Origin: an uncultured Dehalococcoidia bacterium
Lineage (GTDB): Bacteria; Chloroflexota; Dehalococcoidia; Lucifugimonadales; CATOSD01
DNA length: 64,000 nucleotides
NCBI GenBank assembly: GCA_951812395.1
Contig: CATOSD010000001.1
Location: 620,001 to 684,000 of the forward strand
Direction of reading: 5' to 3'
The position numbers and the translations under genes are program-made. Below are positions 41,064 to 49,782 of the stretch, piece by piece. The notes beneath the pieces were generated by a model that worked only from the letters and a program-made list of their open reading frames with translations, was not told the DNA's origin and searched no databases. Position 1 is the stretch's first letter; every line of letters starts with the position of its first letter.

Positions 41064-41683
41064 CGCTCCGCGGAGCGCCGGACCCGGCGCGACCTGACCC
41101 AAAGGTAGATCACGCCGCCTACAATGGCCCCGGTCGCCAACACGAACACCATCGTGCCCTCAACCCCGGGCAGCAGGGGCTGCCGGCCGATCCGCAGCGG
41201 GGCGTCCAACGAAGCCGGTCCGATGCTTTCGTGTTCCAACTGGACGCGCAGGACCCAGTCGCCCGGGCTTCTGAACGTAATGTTCGCGTCGTAGTAGGGG
41301 GGCGACGTCTCGTCCGAGCCGGGCGTGAGCAGCGCCGGAGCCTTGTAAACAGGCTCGCCATCTTCGTCGAACGCGTAAACGGTGATTGCGGCGTCGAGCA
41401 CGGGCCGGGATGTCGCCGTCTCGTGGGGAATGACCGAGATGTGCACCGAGCCGACGATTGGCCGCACGGGCTGCACTTCCAATTCAACGTAGAAGTCGCC
41501 CGCGACGCCGCGATAGACGAGGAGGGTGGTCCCCTGCCCGTGAGCGCTCGCGAGGTTGGTTGAGGTGAGAAGCGCTGCCAGAAGCGCCACGGCAAGCAAC
41601 CCCGCCACCGCAGCCCCACTAAGTGCGGGCGGGGTGAGGCGGGCAAGCGAACGCCTTCCATGGCGATGCGGTTCGTCAAGCAA
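41060..41683 (-). CDS. Exported YtkA/FixH-like protein
   Basis: A 207-residue protein with an N-terminal membrane/signal segment (GAAVAGLLAVALLAALLTST), an extracellular beta-sandwich (HGQGTTLLVYRGVAGDFYVE then ELEVQPVRPIVGSVHISVIP, WVLRVQLEHESIGPASLDAP) and a C-terminal membrane helix (GTMVFVLATGAIVGGVIYLW) with a basic tail. The same layout occurs at 60199, so these are paralogues. The YtkA-like fold is linked to copper handling or cytochrome oxidase assembly in other bacteria; that link is inference here. I place the start at TTG 41683 because GGAGG lies seven bases upstream; a TTG at 41719 is the alternative. Confidence 0.7.
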   Translation of the reverse strand: MLDEPHRHGRRSLARLTPPALSGAAVAGLLAVALLAALLTSTNLASAHGQGTTLLVYRGVAGDFYVELEVQPVRPIVGSVHISVIPHETATSRPVLDAAITVYAFDEDGEPVYKAPALLTPGSDETSPPYYDANITFRSPGDWVLRVQLEHESIGPASLDAPLRIGRQPLLPGVEGTMVFVLATGAIVGGVIYLWVRSRRVRRSAER

Positions 41684-41860
41684 TTCAGCCTCCAGCCTTA
41701 GTGCCAAGTATGCGCCCAATCGGTGTTCGTCCAGTTATGGTACGTGGCGGCGCCTCTGTAAGTCCAGAGTACCAGGCGCGCCACTTGGGGGAGGTCGATG
41801 CGCCTTGGCTTACTCGAGCTTCGGACGGGATTCCGGGGCGTGGTTCGGCGCAAAACCAAA

Positions 41861-41890
41861 TTGACAGAGGTGGCAATCCGGTGGTAGCCT
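41861..41890 (+). promoter_or_regulatory. Possible promoter for the DUF362 gene
   Basis: TTGACA at 41861-41866 and TAGCCT at 41885-41890 with an 18-bp spacer, 54 bp before the ATG. The -10 box is weak. Confidence 0.4.
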
Positions 41891-41943
41891 AAACACACTC
41901 TGGGCAAGTGTTTGCTTTTTTCACAATCGCTGGGAGGAATGCT

Positions 41944-43380
41944 ATGGCACAGTCGCAAGTTTATTACATGGACGCTCACTCGGAGTCGACGGAGACGAGC
42001 CTGGTCTCGAAGATGCTCACGGTCTTCGACGCCGCCGGCCTCGACGAGCTGGTCAAACCCAACGACATCGTGGCTATCAAGATTCACTGCGGCGAGTGGA
42101 ATAACTCGGCCTACCTTCGCCCTGTGTACGCGCGGGCGCTGGCGGACCGTATCAAGGAACTGGGCGGGCGCCCGTTCGTGTGCGACACCACGACGTCGAC
42201 GTATTCGCCCTGGGGATCGCGTTCGTCCGAGCTCGACATCGTGCTGACGGCCGAGCGCAACGGTTACAGCTCAGCAACCCTGGGCTGCCCGTTCATTTGC
42301 GCCGACGGCTTCATTGGCACCAGCGACTACCGCGTGGACCTGCCGGAAGGCTACCTGCTCAAGGAGGCCTACGTTGCGCAGGCCATAGCCGCGGCCGACG
42401 TTCTCATCGCCCTGACCCACTTCAAGGGCCACGGCATGGGCGTTATCGGGGGCGCGCTCAAGAACCTGGGCATCGGAGCTCAGTCCAAGCGCGGCAAGCT
42501 GAACGTTCACATGGGCGGTCACCCCAACTACGGCTACGGCGCCGCGGCTAAGTTCCATCCTGAACGCTTCAAGGGCAAGGCCAACACGCCCGACTGGGAG
42601 ATCCTGGAAGACTGCTGCCCGTTCAACCTGTACCACATCAACGAGAACGACGAGCTCGAGTGGGAGCGCGAGCGCTGCGCCACCTGCCTGGGCTGCTTTG
42701 GCGTGATGGGCCCGCGGGGCCTCGCAGAGGTGCCGCCGGTCAACTTCGACGCCGTAGACGTCGCGATCGCCGACGCCTGCCTGGGCGTTGAGAAGGCCGT
42801 GGGCCGAAACAAGGTCGGTTACATAAACATGGCCATCGACGTGTCACCGCGCTGTGACTGCGCCAACCACGCCGACATCCCCATAGTGCCGCACCTGGGC
42901 GTGTTCGCCAGCAAGGACGCCGTCGCCATCGACATGGCGTGCGTCGATGCCGCCCGGCAGTCTGTGGGCATGCCCGGTTCCGCCGCGGAGCTGATGGAGG
43001 CGCACCACGCCGGTGACGCCAAGTTTGAGGCCGCCGCGGCCACCTTCCACGGCCAGAGCGAAGTGGCCAGCATCAACACCGGCCACGAGATCGGCCTCGG
43101 CAGCCGCGACTATGAACTGGTTGACGTTGCGCCCGCCGACGGGGACAAGTACAAGTTCCCCTACGACCGCAGGCCCAGCCGCCAGCGCTTCGGCGAGCGC
43201 TTCGAGAAGTTCCAGCCGTTCCCTTACGACAGGCACGACGGCAGGGGCTTCGACCGCCACGAAAAGGTGGACCTCGAAGCCATGAAGAAGCACTACCCGC
43301 ACTTCGTCAACGGCGAGCTGTCCAACGGCCACGTGGAGATCTCGGCCGAAGAGCTGGTGCCCGCCGACGACAACGACTAG
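41944..43380 (+). CDS. DUF362-family iron-sulfur protein
   Basis: A 478-residue DUF362 protein, starting at ATG 41944 after GGGAGG. Landmarks are VKPNDIVAIKIHCGEWNN, ALTHFKGHGMGVIGGALKNL and GIGAQSKRGKLNVHMG in the N-terminal half. A Cys cluster RCATCLGCFGVMGPRG near residue 242 (CxxCxxC) and a second CDCANHADIPIVPHLG near 300 could hold a cluster. VFASKDAVAIDMACVDAARQ is typical of the family C-terminus. The biochemical role is not established; members are often described as ferredoxin-like. A small gene and an epimerase follow closely in the same direction, probably one operon. Confidence 0.85.
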   Translation: MAQSQVYYMDAHSESTETSLVSKMLTVFDAAGLDELVKPNDIVAIKIHCGEWNNSAYLRPVYARALADRIKELGGRPFVCDTTTSTYSPWGSRSSELDIVLTAERNGYSSATLGCPFICADGFIGTSDYRVDLPEGYLLKEAYVAQAIAAADVLIALTHFKGHGMGVIGGALKNLGIGAQSKRGKLNVHMGGHPNYGYGAAAKFHPERFKGKANTPDWEILEDCCPFNLYHINENDELEWERERCATCLGCFGVMGPRGLAEVPPVNFDAVDVAIADACLGVEKAVGRNKVGYINMAIDVSPRCDCANHADIPIVPHLGVFASKDAVAIDMACVDAARQSVGMPGSAAELMEAHHAGDAKFEAAAATFHGQSEVASINTGHEIGLGSRDYELVDVAPADGDKYKFPYDRRPSRQRFGERFEKFQPFPYDRHDGRGFDRHEKVDLEAMKKHYPHFVNGELSNGHVEISAEELVPADDND

Positions 43381-43449
43381 CACGAACCCGGCGGCCGCCG
43401 GACGGTCCACGCCGCTTCCGGCGCGCCGCCACTGAACGGAGAGGCGAAA

Positions 43450-43773
43450 ATGCCACTGTCAGGACAGGATATGCTCGACGAGGCGATCGCCACCTGCCGG
43501 CAGATCGCCGACGGCCTGGGCGCCCAGAACCAGGCGTGGGAAGATTCGGTGACCGAGATAGTCGAGAAATTCGACGAGGTCAGCGAGACCTTCTTCTTCA
43601 AGACCATGCCGAGCATTCCCGTAACCAGGAACTGCAACCGCGCCGCGTCTGCCGCGCTCGAACTCAAGAGCGCACAGGACTGGGACTCATTCGGCCCCGT
43701 GCTCGAAGAACTCATCGCGAACGCGCAGAACGTGATAGACAAGGCCGGCATGAGGGGAACGACCCTCACGTGA
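43450..43773 (+). CDS. Small helical protein of unknown function
   Basis: A 107-residue soluble protein, mostly helical, with MLDEAIATCRQIADGLGAQN and TFFFKTMPSIPVTRNCNRAA. GGAGAGGCG precedes the ATG. I do not recognise a family. It lies between the DUF362 and epimerase genes at short spacing, so it is likely part of the same operon. Confidence 0.7.
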   Translation: MPLSGQDMLDEAIATCRQIADGLGAQNQAWEDSVTEIVEKFDEVSETFFFKTMPSIPVTRNCNRAASAALELKSAQDWDSFGPVLEELIANAQNVIDKAGMRGTTLT

Positions 43774-43797
43774 CGCCTCCCGCCCAGGCAGGCCGAA

Positions 43798-44694
43798 ATG
43801 AATGAATCCACCCAGCAAGAGAGCGGGCTCGTTCTCGTAACGGGCGGCGCGGGAAGCGTGGGCCGGCAGCTCATCGACCGTCTCAGGGGCGCTGCGCGCC
43901 CTGTTCGCGTGTTCGACCTTCCGATGATGGACTTTTCGGGCCTGGAGGACGACCCCGGCATCGACATCGTGAAGGGGGACATTACCAGGCCCGATGACGT
44001 GGCGAGCGCTGCCGTCGGAATAGCCGCCGCGGCTCACCTGGCCGCGCTGCTGCCTCCGAACAGCGAGCGCGACCGCAGCCTGACCTTCGCCGTAAACGTC
44101 GAAGGCACTCGCAACCTGATCGACGCGCTGGAGGAACACAGCCCCGGCGCGGCGTTTGTGTTCACCTCGTCGATCAGCACCTACGGAAACACCTCCGCCG
44201 AGCAGCCGCCCGTTACGGTCGATCACCCCCAGCAGGCCATCGACCTCTACGCGGAGAGCAAGATCGCCGGAGAGAAGCTGGTTGTCGAATCGGCGCTGAG
44301 GGCGGTGTCTTTGCGCATCGCGCCCATTGCCGTTCCGGCGTTCCTGGAGCCGCCGCAGGTGTGGCCCTTCACGCCGGACCAGCGCGTGGAGATGGTGCAC
44401 CGCGACGACGTGGTCGACGCGCTGTTCGCGGCGGTCACGCTGCCGGAGGCCGCACAGGGCGTGCTGAACATAGCCGGCGGCCCCTCTTGGCAGCTTACCG
44501 GAAGGGACTACGTAAAAGACTTCTACGACTTTGTTGGCGCGCCGGCCGACGGCGCGGTCTACCGCGATTCACCCGGATGGGTGGACTGGTACGATACGGA
44601 AGAGTCGCAGAATATACTGGGCTACCAGAACCGGCCCTACGGACACTACGCCCAGCAGATGCGCGACATAGTGCAAGCGATGATGGAAGAGTAA
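43798..44694 (+). CDS. NAD-dependent epimerase/dehydratase family protein
   Basis: A 298-residue extended short-chain dehydrogenase. The Rossmann motif is LVLVTGGAGSVGRQLIDRLR near residues 11-30; AAHLAALLPP, VFTSSISTYGNT (Ser) and the YAESKIAGEKL active site (YxxxK) follow. Such enzymes act on nucleotide sugars or related alcohols; substrate not predictable. It ends 25 bp before larE. Confidence 0.88.
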   Translation: MNESTQQESGLVLVTGGAGSVGRQLIDRLRGAARPVRVFDLPMMDFSGLEDDPGIDIVKGDITRPDDVASAAVGIAAAAHLAALLPPNSERDRSLTFAVNVEGTRNLIDALEEHSPGAAFVFTSSISTYGNTSAEQPPVTVDHPQQAIDLYAESKIAGEKLVVESALRAVSLRIAPIAVPAFLEPPQVWPFTPDQRVEMVHRDDVVDALFAAVTLPEAAQGVLNIAGGPSWQLTGRDYVKDFYDFVGAPADGAVYRDSPGWVDWYDTEESQNILGYQNRPYGHYAQQMRDIVQAMMEE

Positions 44695-44719
44695 GGCCGT
44701 CGCTCATGGAGACTAGCAT

Positions 44720-45592
44720 ATGACTACCCCTATCCAGACCCAGCCGAGCGCCGGCGCCGACGCGCAACACAAGATGGAGCGGCTGCGCTCAATTCTGCGA
44801 GAGATGGGGACCGTAGTCGTCGCCTATTCCGGCGGCGTGGACAGCGCTTTCCTCGCCGCCGCCGCCAACGACACGCTCGGCGATCGGACCCTCGCCGTCA
44901 CAGCCAACTCCCCGAGCCTCGCGCCATCGGAGTTGCGTGAAGCCGAGGAGTTGGCGCAGAGGCTTGGCCTGAACCACCGAGTGATACACACCCGCGAGGT
45001 GGAGCGGGAGGACTACCAGGCCAACAACCCCAACCGCTGCTTTTTCTGCAAGGACGAGCTGTACACCCATCTCAGCCGCTTTGCGCCCGAAGAGGGCTAC
45101 GACTGGATAGCCAACGGCACTAACGTCGACGACCTTGGCGACTTCAGGCCCGGTCTGAACGCGGCCAAGCAGTACGGCGTACGCAGTCCCCTGGTCGAAG
45201 CTGAGTTGACTAAGGCCGAGATCCGCGAGTTGTCCAGGGGCATGGGCCTGCCGACTTGGGACAAGCCTGCCCAGGCGTGCCTGTCGTCCCGCATACCCTA
45301 CGGCACCGTGGTCACGGTGGAGGCGCTCACTCGCATAGCACAGGCGGAGGAATTCCTCCACGGCCTGGGGATACGGCAGCTGCGCGTGCGGCACCACGAC
45401 AACGTCGCCCGCATCGAAGTTGAGGCGGCGGATCTGCCAAGGCTGGTGGACGAGTCCGTGCGCCAGCGGGTGGTGGACAAGTTCCGTGAGATAGGCTACT
45501 CCTACGTCACGCTCGACCTGCAGGGCTTCCGTTCGGGCAGCATGAACGAGGTGCTCGCCGGCCTCAAGCGGAAGGCATCGGAAGCGAGATAG
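44720..45592 (+). CDS. larE: ATP-dependent sacrificial sulfur transferase LarE
   Basis: A 290-residue LarE-family PP-loop enzyme. The nucleotide motif VVVAYSGGVDSAFLAAAAND is near residues 32-51. NPNRCFFCKDELYTHL holds two Cys, and the sacrificial cysteine region is WDKPAQACLSSRIPYGT near 175-192. In Lactobacillus, LarE donates its own cysteine sulfur to build the nickel-pincer cofactor of lactate racemase. No larA, larB or larC is in the window, so the cofactor may serve a LarA-like racemase encoded elsewhere. The C-terminal QGFRSGSMNEVL is conserved in the family. Confidence 0.92.
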   Translation: MTTPIQTQPSAGADAQHKMERLRSILREMGTVVVAYSGGVDSAFLAAAANDTLGDRTLAVTANSPSLAPSELREAEELAQRLGLNHRVIHTREVEREDYQANNPNRCFFCKDELYTHLSRFAPEEGYDWIANGTNVDDLGDFRPGLNAAKQYGVRSPLVEAELTKAEIRELSRGMGLPTWDKPAQACLSSRIPYGTVVTVEALTRIAQAEEFLHGLGIRQLRVRHHDNVARIEVEAADLPRLVDESVRQRVVDKFREIGYSYVTLDLQGFRSGSMNEVLAGLKRKASEAR

Positions 45593-45667
45593 CGGGCCGT
45601 TCGTCGTGCGCCCATGCCGGGCGCGGCCAGGCCCATCACCGACCTTTTCAGGACGAGAGGCAGGGAC

Positions 45668-46414
45668 ATGAGACTTGAAGGCAAGGTAGCGCTTATCAGT
45701 GGCGGGGCGCGGGGCATGGGAGCCTCCGAGGCGCGGCGGTTCGCTCGAGAGGGGGCGAAGGTGGGCATCGCGGACGTGCTCGAAGACGAGGGCCGCCGCC
45801 TGGAGGCCGAGATCGCCGAGGCGGGCGGCGACGCGGTGTTCATACGGCTCGACGCCACCAGTGAGGACGACTGGATCGGCGCCGTTGCTGAGGTTGAGCA
45901 ACGCTACGGCAAGCTCGACGTGCTCGTGAACAACGCCGGCATCTACCGGCGGGGCTACGTGCTAGACACGGACACCCAGACATGGGACGACGTGATGGAC
46001 GTGAATGCCAAGGGAGTGTTCCTGGGCACCAAGGCGGCCATCCCCGCGATGCGCAGAGCCGGCGGCGGCTCTATCGTCAACATCTCCTCCACCGCCGGTC
46101 TGGTTGGTGGCGGCGCTGCGGCCTACAACGCCTCCAAGGGCGCGGTGCGGCTGCTCACCAAGGCGACCGCCATCCAGTACGCCAAAGAGGGCATCCGCGT
46201 GAACTCGGTGCACCCCGGCCCCATCGACACCGACATGCTCGCGATGGTGTACACCAGCGCTGAGATGCGCGAAGAGCGCCTCGCCAACATACCTCTGGGC
46301 CGCGCGGGCCGTCCGGAGGAGGTGGTCAACGGGGTGCTGTTTCTTGCGTCCGACGAGGCGTCGTTCATGACCGGCAGCGAACTGGTCATCGACGGGGGCG
46401 CGACGGCGCAGTAG
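45668..46414 (+). CDS. Short-chain dehydrogenase/reductase (SDR)
   Basis: A 248-residue classical SDR. Cofactor motif KVALISGGARGMGASEARRF, DVLVNNAGIYRRGYV (NNAG), SIVNISSTAGLVGGGAAAYN with Ser and the YNASKGAVRL active site (YxxxK), and HPGPIDTDMLAM. It interconverts an alcohol and ketone using NAD(P)H, similar to 3-oxoacyl-ACP reductases and 20-beta-hydroxysteroid dehydrogenases. The start at ATG 45668 is chosen from the fold boundary. An R3 repeat follows the stop. Confidence 0.9.
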   Translation: MRLEGKVALISGGARGMGASEARRFAREGAKVGIADVLEDEGRRLEAEIAEAGGDAVFIRLDATSEDDWIGAVAEVEQRYGKLDVLVNNAGIYRRGYVLDTDTQTWDDVMDVNAKGVFLGTKAAIPAMRRAGGGSIVNISSTAGLVGGGAAAYNASKGAVRLLTKATAIQYAKEGIRVNSVHPGPIDTDMLAMVYTSAEMREERLANIPLGRAGRPEEVVNGVLFLASDEASFMTGSELVIDGGATAQ

Positions 46415-46421
46415 GGGAAGC

Positions 46422-46465
46422 TTCACCCCCATACTAACCTTCCCCCTGCGAGGGGGAAGGGACTA
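46422..46465 (-). repeat. R3 hairpin copy
   Basis: CTTCACCCCCATACTAACCT then TCCCCCTGCGAGGGGGAAGG, between the convergent SDR and gamma-glutamyl hydrolase genes, where it may end both transcripts. Confidence 0.7.
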
Positions 46466-46485
46466 TTGGCGCTCCCTTTTCCGCT

Positions 46486-47196
46486 CTACCCGCCAGCGTG
46501 CTCCGCCGAGTGCGCCACCAGCCTGTCGAACAGCCTGTCGAAGTGCGGCGGAATTTCCCCTCGCCGCTCCGGGTGGAACTGCACCGCCAGCACCCAGCCG
46601 TGGTCCGGGCTCTCCAGGGCCTCGACGTAGCCGTCTTCCATCGAGTAGGCCGACGCCAGCAGTCCCGGCGCTTTCTGGGCCTCGCCGACGGCCTGGTGGT
46701 GGATGCTGTTTACCCGTACGAATCCGCCGGAGCCTACCACCGACGCAAGCAGACTGCCGGGCGTGATGAAGATGCGATGGTAGTCGGAAACGTGGTTCTC
46801 GCCGTCCGTCGTGCCGCTGTGGTGTTCGACGTGCTGCACCAGTTCGCCGCCCATGACCACGTTGAGCGCCTGCATTCCACGGCAGATGCCGAGCATGGGC
46901 AGGTCGGCCTCCAGCGCTGCTTCGAGCACCGGCAGCTCCACGTCGTCACGCGCCTCGTTCAGCATCAGCTCGACGCCGGGCCGCGGCTCTTGCCGGTACC
47001 ACCTCGGGTGAATGTCCTCGCCTCCGCACACCAGCAGCCCGTCCATGCGCGCCGCCGTGTCCCTGGGCGACAGGTTGTGGCTGGGCAGAATGAGCCACGG
47101 CCTGCCGCCGCTTCGCTCGATGGCTGCCGCGTACTCCTTCGCGTAATCGGTGTTGTTGATGGTCACGCCTATGATGGGCCTGCTGTCGTCGGTCAT
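46486..47196 (-). CDS. Class I glutamine-amidotransferase-like hydrolase (peptidase C26)
   Basis: A 236-residue gamma-glutamyl hydrolase of the PuuD/C26 family. The nucleophilic Cys is in LPMLGICRGMQALNVVMGGE near residue 107, preceded by DGLLVCGGEDIHPRWY; the His-Glu pair is in WVLAVQFHPERRGEIPPHF near 212. It removes gamma-glutamyl groups from small molecules such as gamma-glutamyl-GABA. No other polyamine genes are nearby, so the physiological substrate is open. Confidence 0.9.
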   Translation of the reverse strand: MTDDSRPIIGVTINNTDYAKEYAAAIERSGGRPWLILPSHNLSPRDTAARMDGLLVCGGEDIHPRWYRQEPRPGVELMLNEARDDVELPVLEAALEADLPMLGICRGMQALNVVMGGELVQHVEHHSGTTDGENHVSDYHRIFITPGSLLASVVGSGGFVRVNSIHHQAVGEAQKAPGLLASAYSMEDGYVEALESPDHGWVLAVQFHPERRGEIPPHFDRLFDRLVAHSAEHAGG

Positions 47197-47227
47197 GGTC
47201 TCGCTGTGAGTGGCTGGTGGGCGCTGT

Positions 47228-47254
47228 AGATTCCTCGGCTATGCTCGGAATGAC
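47228..47254 (-). repeat. R1 copy (inverted)
   Basis: AGATTCCTCGGCTATGCTCG then GAATGAC, one base different from the copy at 24102. Confidence 0.75.
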
Positions 47255-47277
47255 AGGGCCTGGGGCCGGTGAGCGCC

Positions 47278-48057
47278 CTAGTGGTATCGCGGCTCGCGGC
47301 GCTCGCGGAACGCGAGGAGCGCTTCCTTATGGGAAGCGGTAGCCTGCGACTGCCGGAATATCTCGGACTCTATGTCCCGTACCGCCTCGACGTCCCGCTC
47401 CATGTAGTGGTCGTGGATCAGCCGCTTGGTCTGCGAAAGCTGCCACTCGGGGTTGGACGCGATCTCCTGGGCCAGGCTCACGGCCTCGTCCAGCATAGTC
47501 TCGGCCGGGTAAACGTGGTTCACAAGCCCGATGCTCTTGGCCTCGTTCGCGTCGATGAACTTGCCCGTAAGCATAAGCTCCATCGTCTGGCCGAATCCAA
47601 CGAGGTATACCAGGTAGTGCGTGCTGGCATACTCTGGAGTAAGACCGATCCGCACGAACCGGAACGACATGCGCGCGCCCTCGGCGGCCACGCGAACGTC
47701 GCATGGCAGCGTCGTGGTGATGCCCATGCCCACGGCGACGCCGTTGATGGCACACACGATAGGCTTGGAGCGGCGCACGAGTTTGAGCCAGTCCTCGCCT
47801 ATCGGCGACGGCGCGTCGCGTCGCCCGCCATCGCGCACCGTCTGCTCGAAGCTGCTGATGTCCGCTCCGGAGGAGTACCCCCGCCCGGCGCCTGTTATCA
47901 CCATGGCGCCAATCTGCGGGTCCTCGTTCCACGCCGACATCTGCTCTCCCATCTCTCGCGTCATCGTTGACGACATGGGATTGAGCCTCTGGGGCTGGTT
48001 CATCGTGATTATTCCCACCCTGCCTCTAACCTCGGTCAATATCTGCTCGTAGCTCAT
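47278..48057 (-). CDS. Enoyl-CoA hydratase/isomerase-like protein 3
   Basis: A 259-residue crotonase-fold protein starting [20 protein letters not shown] at ATG 48057; the longer frame would translate repeat R3. The oxyanion-hole motif is [15 protein letters not shown], and [20 protein letters not shown] is the second. The first catalytic Glu position reads ITTTLPCD, without Glu, while the second block [20 protein letters not shown] keeps one. That pattern suits a single-acid isomerase more than a hydratase. Confidence 0.85.
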   Translation of the reverse strand: MSYEQILTEVRGRVGIITMNQPQRLNPMSSTMTREMGEQMSAWNEDPQIGAMVITGAGRGYSSGADISSFEQTVRDGGRRDAPSPIGEDWLKLVRRSKPIVCAINGVAVGMGITTTLPCDVRVAAEGARMSFRFVRIGLTPEYASTHYLVYLVGFGQTMELMLTGKFIDANEAKSIGLVNHVYPAETMLDEAVSLAQEIASNPEWQLSQTKRLIHDHYMERDVEAVRDIESEIFRQSQATASHKEALLAFRERREPRYH

Positions 48058-48061
48058 AAGC

Positions 48062-48128
48062 CTTTCACCCCCATCCCCGTATCCAGCACGGGGCAACCAC
48101 TAACCTTCCCTCATCATAGGGGAAGGGA
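48062..48128 (-). repeat. R3 hairpin copy with a short insertion
   Basis: CTTTCACCCCCATCCCCGTA opens it; CTAACCTTCCCTCATCATAG then GGGAAGGGAC closes it. An extra CCAGCACGGGGCAACCA-type segment interrupts the usual layout, as also at 51998. Confidence 0.6.
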
Positions 48129-48848
48129 CTACGGGACATCCATTCTGCGGAGCCTGAGCGCGGTCAGCAGGAAGAAGGCGACCGTTACCAGCGCGGCGCC
48201 GACCAGTGCGGCCTCGAACTCGATCGCGCCCTCGCCTAGCGCCTCCAGCGCCTCCTTGTCCAGGCCGTAGGCGACGGCCCGCGTGTAGGCGCCAACGCTC
48301 AGGTAGCGTATTCCCTCCAGGAAGCCCGCGAGCAGGCTCTCCCAGAGGAAGACGTACACAAGCGCGAAGCCCAGCGCGCGGCTCGTGATCGCGCCCGCCC
48401 AGGTGAAAATGGCTGAGTAGGCGATTGTGCCGCACAGAATGCCCGCGCACAACGACAGCGCGGGCCTTACGTCGCCCTCGAACGCGATCAGCATCGCCGC
48501 CAGCGTGCCCACCAACAGCGGTGGCGCCGCAAGAGCAACCGACGCCAGCAGCTTCGGCAGCGCGATGCGCCAGTGTGCCAGCGGCTTCGTGGCCAGCAGA
48601 CCCAGCGTCCGGTCCTCAATCTCGTTGCCGAAAGCAGTAGTCGCGAGCGTAATCGTCACGATAGGCAACACCACGCCCACCATGAGCTGCTCGATCAGCA
48701 CTTCCACCAAGTCTGCGTCAACCGAGCCTTCGCCGTTCCAGGCCGCCCACGCCACGATCAGCGCGGGCAGCGCCGCCAGAAGCGCTATCAGCGCGAGCCG
48801 CCACCGGCTCGCCATCTGGCGCATGGACAGCCGAAACACCGCGGCCAC
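48129..48848 (-). CDS. ABC-2 type transporter permease
   Basis: A 239-residue membrane protein with six hydrophobic segments (ALIALLAALPALIVAWAAWN, LMVGVVLPIVTITLATTAFG, ALGFALVYVFLWESLLAGFL and AALVGAALVTVAFFLLTALR among them). The motif TTAFGNEIEDRTLGLLATKP is the permease region that contacts the ATPase in ABC-2 exporters. It begins with a GTG at 48848, one base after the stop of the ATPase gene, so the two are coupled. Substrate unknown. Confidence 0.85.
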   Translation of the reverse strand: MAAVFRLSMRQMASRWRLALIALLAALPALIVAWAAWNGEGSVDADLVEVLIEQLMVGVVLPIVTITLATTAFGNEIEDRTLGLLATKPLAHWRIALPKLLASVALAAPPLLVGTLAAMLIAFEGDVRPALSLCAGILCGTIAYSAIFTWAGAITSRALGFALVYVFLWESLLAGFLEGIRYLSVGAYTRAVAYGLDKEALEALGEGAIEFEAALVGAALVTVAFFLLTALRLRRMDVP

Positions 48849-48849
48849 G

Positions 48850-49782
48850 CTACGCCTCCACCAAGTAACCGAACACGCTCTCCAGTGAGTCGTCCAGCGG
48901 CTCCAGGCGCGTAAGGCGGACTTGCTCGCTCTGCGCCAGCCGCGGCACGGTGCGCTGCAGCTCCGCGACGCTCCTGCTCATGGCCACCAGCGCGCCGCTC
49001 GTCTCGATTGCGACGGACTCGACCGAGTCGAGCGCGACCAGCGCGGCGGCCAGCACGCGCGGCCTGTCGCACTCGATAAGCACCTTGTACGGCCGCTCGT
49101 CGAGCTTTTCGCGAATCGCGTGAAAGTCTCCCGCCGCGGCGAGCTTGCCGCTCACCATGAGCAGTATGCTGTCGGCGAGCGTCTCCACCTCTTCCAGTAT
49201 GTGTGACGATATGAGGATGGTGCGGCCCTCGTCGGACAGCCGCTGGAGCAGGCTGTGGAACTCAATGCGCTGGCGCGGGTCGGTGCCGTTCAGCGGCTCG
49301 TCCAGCAGCAGCACCTCGGGGTCGTGCACCAGCGAGGCGGCGAGGCGTATACGCTGCCTCATGCCGCGCGAGTAGCCGCCCACCTTGCGCCCCTGCGCGT
49401 CGCCCAGGTTTACCATGTCGATCGCCCGGCTCGCCGCGCCGGCCACGTCCGGGAGCCCGTGCAGTCGGGCGGAAAGCTCCACGAAATCGCGGCCGGTGTA
49501 GAACGGGTACAGGGCGTCGTGCTCCGGCATCACGCCAACCTTCCGGTAGATGTCCGGATTGGCCCGCACCGGCTCGTCCAGCACGCTTATCTCGCCCTCG
49601 GACACCCGCGACAGGCCGGCCATCATGCGCAGCAGCGTCGTCTTGCCCGCCCCGTTCGGCCCCAGCAGCCCCGTTATGCCCGGGAACACGCCGAAGGACA
49701 CGTCGCTTATCGCGACGACGTTGCCGTACCACTTCGAGACGTGGCTGACGGATATGGTCGGGCGGCCCCTGTCGGCGGTCAC
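48850..49782 (-). CDS. ABC exporter ATP-binding protein 2
   Basis: A 310-residue ATPase. Walker A is in GLLGPNGAGKTTLLRMMAGL near residue 38, the signature is VGGYSRGMRQRIRLA near 132 and Walker B is VLLLDEPLNGTDPRQR near 155, followed by the SSHILEEVE switch His. The last 80 residues are a family-specific C-terminal domain. It starts at GTG 49782, overlapping the preceding permease stop by four bases. It energises the adjacent ABC-2 permeases. Confidence 0.92.
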   Translation of the reverse strand: MTADRGRPTISVSHVSKWYGNVVAISDVSFGVFPGITGLLGPNGAGKTTLLRMMAGLSRVSEGEISVLDEPVRANPDIYRKVGVMPEHDALYPFYTGRDFVELSARLHGLPDVAGAASRAIDMVNLGDAQGRKVGGYSRGMRQRIRLAASLVHDPEVLLLDEPLNGTDPRQRIEFHSLLQRLSDEGRTILISSHILEEVETLADSILLMVSGKLAAAGDFHAIREKLDERPYKVLIECDRPRVLAAALVALDSVESVAIETSGALVAMSRSVAELQRTVPRLAQSEQVRLTRLEPLDDSLESVFGYLVEA